35,267 nt of DNA from Halieaceae bacterium (GTDB taxonomy: Bacteria > Pseudomonadota > Gammaproteobacteria > Pseudomonadales > Halieaceae), in the NCBI GenBank assembly GCA_026710905.1, contig JAPOQD010000014.1, positions 1-35,267 on the forward strand. Reading direction: 5' to 3'. This document shows, piece after piece, positions 30,260 through 35,267 of this stretch. Position 1 is the first letter of the stretch, and each line of letters starts with the position of its first letter. The notes under the pieces are model-generated. The model made no database searches. It saw nothing but the letters and a program-made list of their open reading frames with translations, and was not told the origin of the DNA. The position numbers and the translations under genes were made by a program.

Positions 30260-32556
30260 TCCTCTGCCGGAGGCGGAGCGACCACCTCGCGCTGGCCATT
30301 GCTGCTCATCGCGGTAACCACGCCGGCTATTTCCATGCTCTCAATGAGACGGGCGGCACGATTGTAGCCGATGCGAAATTTGCGCTGTACCGAAGAAATA
30401 CTGGCGCGGCGGCTGCTGGTCACATAGTGCACCGCTTCGTCGTAGAGCGGGTCGTCTTCTTCCAGTTCTTCCTCGCCGGGTGCCTGCTCTCCCGGCAATA
30501 CCCCTCCTGTTTTGCTTTCGTCCAGCAAACCTTCTATATAACTGGGGTCGCCCCGCTGCTTCCAATCCTTGACTACCCGGTGGACTTCATGGTCATCGAC
30601 AAAGGCGCCGTGTACCCGCACCGGCGTCGCAGTGCCCGGTGGGAGATACAGCATGTCGCCATGTCCCAGTAATTGCTCGGCTCCACCCTGGTCGAGAATG
30701 GTGCGTGAATCCACCTTGGAAGAGACCTGAAAGGCGATGCGAGTCGGGATATTCGCCTTGATCAGACCGGTGATAACGTCCACGGACGGACGCTGCGTCG
30801 CCAGTATCAGGTGGATACCCGCCGCCCGGGCTTTCTGGGCGATACGGGCAATCAACTCTTCCACCTTCTTGCCGACCATCATCATCATGTCGGCAAATTC
30901 GTCGATGACCACCACCACAAAGGGTAACTTGCCCAATACTTCTGCTTCGGATTCCTCGGCTATCCGTTCAAAACCGGGCTGGGGAGCCCACAGTGGATCC
31001 TTGATTGGTTCGCCAGCGGCCTCGGCTTCCTCAATCTTGCGGTTGTAACCCGCCAGATTCCGCACCCCCAACGCCGACATCAGTTTGTAGCGCCGCTCCA
31101 TTTCCGCCACACTCCAGCGCAAACCATTGGCGGCATCCTTCATGTCGGTAATAACCGGGGTGAGCAAATGGGGAATCCCATCGTAGACCGAAAGCTCCAG
31201 CATTTTCGGGTCCACCAGGATCAGGCGTACATCTTCCGGCCCGGACTTGTACAGCATGCTCAGCAACATTGCATTTACGCCCACCGATTTTCCCGCTCCG
31301 GTAGTGCCGGCAACCAACAGGTGAGGCATCCTGGACAGGTCCGCCACCACTGGCTGGCCCGATATATTATGGCCCAGCGCCAGGGTCAGGGGAGATTTGG
31401 AATTCTCGAAGGCTTGTGAAGACAACACCTTGCGGAAATTGACTATTTCCCGGTGTTCATTGGGTATCTCTATGCCCACCACTGATTTACCGGGGATTAT
31501 CTCCACCACGCGCACCGAAATTACCGCCAGTGCGCGCGCCAGGTCCTTGGCCAGGTTGGAAATCCGGCTGACCTTGACACCAGCCGCCAATTGAATTTCG
31601 AAACGGGTAATTACCGGACCGGGGTACACGGCCACCACTTCCACCGATATACCAAAATCCGCCAGTTTCAGTTCCAGGGATTGGGACAGCTTGTCGAGAT
31701 CGTTTTTGGAAAACCCCCTCGCCGGGTCCCTGACCTGTTCATCGAGCAACTCCAAAGCCGGCAAAGAATGAGTTTCCAGTGTATCGAACAGTGGTTGTTG
31801 GCGTTCACGCTCTTCGCGAGTGCTTTTTTCCACTTTCTCCAGGGTAGTTTTGATCTTTCGCGGCTTGCGTTTCTTCTCTTTTTTTACATGCTCGGTAATT
31901 TCCTTGCGGCGTACCTGCCGGGAACTCCTATGCTTGCGCCAGTCAGTGAATGCATGCCAGCGGTCAATTGCCAGGCGTCCTCCCTGCAGTGTCCAGAATC
32001 CAACCTGCTCCAGCAACCGCAACCAGCTAAGGTCGGTAAATACCGTCATTCCGAGCAGAAACACCGCTACCAGAATGAGACGGCTACCGCTACTGAACAG
32101 ATCGATAAAAGGGGCTGCTACCGCCTGCCCCAACATACCACCCAAGCCCTGGGGCAGGGACGAATGTCCCACATCATTCAAGGTGGCCAGTGCGGAGCCG
32201 GCAATCATGACCAGGCAGAAACCGAGAGTGCGAATGGTCAGCGTTACCCAGTCAATCCCCGATTCATCGTGGCGGTGCAGAAACAGAAGCCAGGCCCGGT
32301 AGCCGAGCATCAGGGGAAACAGGAAGGCGAGGTAGCCGATCAGCGAAAAAAATACATCGGCCAGCCACGCGCCCGTCACTCCGGCGGAATTCCTTATCGG
32401 GTCTCCGCTGCCGGTGGCGGACCAGCCCGGGTCGTCCGGGGCATAACTGACCAGGGCCAGTAACAGGTAGAGAGACACCGCGGTGGCGCCGATCAAGGCG
32501 GCTTCCCGTAACCTCGGCGCGAGAAAATGTTTCATGCTGCCGGTCTGCTGCGCCAC
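30256..32556 (-). CDS. ftsK: DNA translocase FtsK
   Basis: 766 residues, at the short end for the family because the linker between the membrane and motor parts is brief (about 205-280) and basic, unlike the long Pro/Gln linker of E. coli FtsK. Four membrane helices occupy about 18-175. The motor has Walker A GTTGAGKS (417-424) and Walker [12 protein letters not shown]. The gamma winged helix at the C-terminus (about 697-755, [23 protein letters not shown]) reads KOPS sites and activates XerCD at dif. Start GTG 32556 has AGGAGGT 9 nt upstream, a strong site. It is the first gene of the six-gene operon and is driven by the promoter at 32584-32612. Confidence 0.97.
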   Translation of the reverse strand: MAQQTGSMKHFLAPRLREAALIGATAVSLYLLLALVSYAPDDPGWSATGSGDPIRNSAGVTGAWLADVFFSLIGYLAFLFPLMLGYRAWLLFLHRHDESGIDWVTLTIRTLGFCLVMIAGSALATLNDVGHSSLPQGLGGMLGQAVAAPFIDLFSSGSRLILVAVFLLGMTVFTDLSWLRLLEQVGFWTLQGGRLAIDRWHAFTDWRKHRSSRQVRRKEITEHVKKEKKRKPRKIKTTLEKVEKSTREERERQQPLFDTLETHSLPALELLDEQVRDPARGFSKNDLDKLSQSLELKLADFGISVEVVAVYPGPVITRFEIQLAAGVKVSRISNLAKDLARALAVISVRVVEIIPGKSVVGIEIPNEHREIVNFRKVLSSQAFENSKSPLTLALGHNISGQPVVADLSRMPHLLVAGTTGAGKSVGVNAMLLSMLYKSGPEDVRLILVDPKMLELSVYDGIPHLLTPVITDMKDAANGLRWSVAEMERRYKLMSALGVRNLAGYNRKIEEAEAAGEPIKDPLWAPQPGFERIAEESEAEVLGKLPFVVVVIDEFADMMMMVGKKVEELIARIAQKARAAGIHLILATQRPSVDVITGLIKANIPTRIAFQVSSKVDSRTILDQGGAEQLLGHGDMLYLPPGTATPVRVHGAFVDDHEVHRVVKDWKQRGDPSYIEGLLDESKTGGVLPGEQAPGEEELEEDDPLYDEAVHYVTSSRRASISSVQRKFRIGYNRAARLIESMEIAGVVTAMSSNGQREVVAPPPAEE

Positions 32557-32583
32557 CCTGTCTCACCTCCTGCCGTTTTCGCA

Positions 32584-32612
32584 ATTATGCTTATATTTAT
32601 TCAATATTTCAA
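32584..32612 (-). promoter_or_regulatory. Sigma70 promoter of the ftsK operon
   Basis: On the minus strand TTGAAA (32612-32607), a 17-bp spacer and CATAAT (32589-32584) form a near-consensus pair. Transcription would start near 32577, giving a leader of about 20 nt with AGGAGGT inside it. Confidence 0.65.
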
Positions 32613-32620
32613 AAGCTTAG

Positions 32621-33676
<1,056 letters not shown>

Positions 33677-33792
33677 CCTTGCTGTGGAGGCTGGCGCCCG
33701 CTCAAAACCTGAAAATTGCTATTGTAGCCAATAACAACATCGGAACGAGCCTGTTGACACGGTAACCGGAAGATGAAACCCGGTGGCGTCCA

Positions 33793-34503
33793 GTGATACC
33801 GAGAATCGATCAACACAATCCGGATTTTCCCAGTACCCGGCGGGCCCTGCGCTCTCCCAATGGCCTGCTGGCCATTGGTGGAGACCTCAGTCTCTCCAGA
33901 TTGTTACGCGCCTATGAAAGGGGTATTTTCCCCTGGTATCAGGACCCTCAGCCTGTACTGTGGTGGAGCCCGGACCCGCGAACCGTGCTGTTTCCCGATG
34001 AACTGAAAATTTCCCGCAGCTTGCGCAAGGCCATGCGCAATTCTGAATACAGGGTTAGCGCTGACCGGGACTTCCGGCAGGTGCTGGCCGGGTGCGCCGC
34101 GCCGAGGAAAAAGGACACCGGCAGTTGGATCACCACTGCCATGAGAAACGCTTATACTGAATTGCACCGGGCTGGTTACGCTCACTCGGTGGAGGTCTGG
34201 AACCAGGATGGAGATTTGGTGGGTGGCCTGTATGGAGTGGCTTTGGGCCAGGTTTTTTTTGGCGAATCCATGTTCAGCAAGGAGTCCAATGCCTCCAAAA
34301 TGGCGCTGGCGGCGACACTGCGGATTCTCGCTGAGAAGGGCTATCGCATGATCGACTGCCAGGTGCGCAGTGAGCATCTTGTTTCCCTGGGCGCCCGGGA
34401 CATCCCCAGGCTGGACTTTGAAAAGTATCTTGCACAAACTGTCGGCATGAATCGACCCACCCCAAGGTGGTCACTGGAGATTGCCGCACGGGAGTTGCCG
34501 TGA
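33793..34503 (+). CDS. aat: Leucyl/phenylalanyl-tRNA--protein transferase
   Basis: 236 residues from GTG 33793. Aat adds Leu or Phe to N-terminal Arg/Lys of proteins, which marks them for ClpS/ClpAP. The family signature is complete: [22 protein letters not shown], given in halves, then [20 protein letters not shown], the [23 protein letters not shown] segment and the RMIDCQV motif. It overlaps the next gene by 4 bp (GTGA), so the two N-end-rule transferases are made together. The start is preceded by GGTGG, a moderate ribosome binding site. Confidence 0.96.
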   Translation: MIPRIDQHNPDFPSTRRALRSPNGLLAIGGDLSLSRLLRAYERGIFPWYQDPQPVLWWSPDPRTVLFPDELKISRSLRKAMRNSEYRVSADRDFRQVLAGCAAPRKKDTGSWITTAMRNAYTELHRAGYAHSVEVWNQDGDLVGGLYGVALGQVFFGESMFSKESNASKMALAATLRILAEKGYRMIDCQVRSEHLVSLGARDIPRLDFEKYLAQTVGMNRPTPRWSLEIAARELP

Positions 34504-35213
34504 CTTCATTTCGAAGTGAAATCAAGGTATACACCACCGGTCCTCACAGTTGCAGTTATCTGCCGGGCCGGGAAGCGACCACGCTGTTTCTGGATCCGGG
34601 CGCAGCGGTGGATGAGCAGCTCTACAGCCGTTTGTCACAGCAAGGATTTCGCCGGTCCGGTCCCCACCTCTACCGCCCACACTGCGCCAACTGCAAAGCC
34701 TGTATCCCTGCCAGGATCGTGGTCGATGACTTTCAGCCGCGGCGCAGCCAAAAACGGACCTGGCAGCAAAACCACGACCTGGTGGTAAGCGAAGTCGAGA
34801 GTATCGCCAGCGGGGAATTCTTTGAACTGTACCGGCGCTATATTGAAAATCGGCATCGTGGGGGTGATATGTACCCTCCGTTGCGGGACCAGTACGAGTC
34901 ATTTCTCAGCAATGAATGGGGCGTGACCAGTTATTTCAGCATGGAACTGGGCGGGCAATTGTTGTGTGTGTCCGTTGTGGACCGGCTGAACGACGGCTTG
35001 TCCGCCATCTACACGTTCTTCGAGCCGCAACAGCAACATCGAAGCCTTGGCGCCTATGCCATCCTCTGGCAGATTGAATGGGCCAGGGAACTGGGTTTGT
35101 CCTATGTCTACCTGGGCTACTGGATTCGACAGTGTCGGAAAATGGCCTACAAGACCCGCTATCGCCCCCTGGAACTTTATTGTAACGGCCGTTGGTCCAC
35201 CCTGCCCTCCTAG
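34500..35213 (+). CDS. bpt: Aspartate/glutamate leucyltransferase (bacterial arginyltransferase-like Bpt)
   Basis: 237 residues from GTG 34500, inside the aat stop codon. Bpt transfers Leu from leucyl-tRNA to N-terminal Asp or Glu, making Aat-independent N-degrons in many proteobacteria. The N-terminal Cys-rich part ([15 protein letters not shown], then [18 protein letters not shown]) and the GNAT-like core with SAIYTFFEP, the [11 protein letters not shown] segment and YVYLGYWI are typical. The stop TAG at 35211-35213 is the first three bases of a repeat copy. In pseudomonads infA follows; the window ends before it. Confidence 0.95.
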   Translation: MTSFRSEIKVYTTGPHSCSYLPGREATTLFLDPGAAVDEQLYSRLSQQGFRRSGPHLYRPHCANCKACIPARIVVDDFQPRRSQKRTWQQNHDLVVSEVESIASGEFFELYRRYIENRHRGGDMYPPLRDQYESFLSNEWGVTSYFSMELGGQLLCVSVVDRLNDGLSAIYTFFEPQQQHRSLGAYAILWQIEWARELGLSYVYLGYWIRQCRKMAYKTRYRPLELYCNGRWSTLPS

Positions 35214-35267
35214 CCCGCATATTGCACCCTCCGGGCACATGGCACCCTCCGGGCACATGGCACCCTC
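35211..35267. repeat. Repeat copy at the bpt stop leading into an 18-bp tandem repeat
   Basis: TAGCCCGCATATTGCACC at 35211-35228 matches the end of the 267-bp element. It merges into the unit GCACCCTCCGGGCACATG at 35224-35241, repeated at 35242-35259, with a third copy begun at 35260 and cut by the window edge. The unit equals, with one mismatch, the complement of 12456-12473 inside the full element. Confidence 0.75.

Overview
The window looks like chromosomal DNA of a marine-type gammaproteobacterium, probably in the Pseudomonadales/Cellvibrionales sphere. The main reason is the block ftsK-lolA-rarA-crcB-serS-cysG on the minus strand, divergent from trxB-aat-bpt on the plus strand. This closely resembles the Pseudomonas arrangement. 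A caa3-type cytochrome c oxidase operon, a Prc-type tail-specific protease and a GlmS of usual length fit the same picture. No rRNA, tRNA or CRISPR array was seen.

Layout. (1) 1-3.9 kb is an accessory region: the 5' end of an IS256-family transposase gene running off the left edge, then a visibly AT-rich cargo of three unrecognised genes (a protein with an OGG1-like HhH/Lys-Asp signature, a small membrane protein and an acidic Cys-containing protein), then a GC-rich VapBC-type toxin-antitoxin pair and a nested-palindrome element. (2) 3.9-16.1 kb is a mosaic of single metabolic genes: a Tat-exported short-chain dehydrogenase, a STAS anti-anti-sigma protein, glmS, a nucleotide-exchange-type transporter, a membrane-anchored linalool dehydratase/isomerase-like protein, a methyltransferase paired with a Met-striped membrane protein, a double ABM-domain protein, a thiolase and an S1/P1 nuclease. 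(3) 16.3-21.8 kb is a six-gene minus-strand operon: cyoE, coxB (with fused cytochrome c), coxA, two subunit III-type genes and a subunit IV gene. (4) 22.1-25.1 kb holds a membrane protein of unknown function and prc. (5) 25.1-35.2 kb is the conserved housekeeping block, including both N-end-rule aminoacyl transferases (aat, bpt).

The most unusual feature is a dispersed repeat built on TAGCCCGCATATTGC. It occurs as a complete 267-bp element with 20-bp terminal inverted repeats and a strongly self-complementary interior (12393-12659). It also occurs as a 30-bp form (10942-10971), as a 20-bp form that supplies the stop codons of both prc and cysG (25131-25150), as a partial copy (about 4988), and at the right edge, where it supplies the bpt stop and leads into an 18-bp tandem repeat related to the interior of the full element. 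It behaves like a small non-autonomous mobile or REP-like element that has settled at gene ends.

The best candidates for undescribed biology are the AT-rich three-gene cargo (531-2855), this repeat family, and the LDI-like membrane protein. All functional statements rest on reading motifs by eye; no database search was run.
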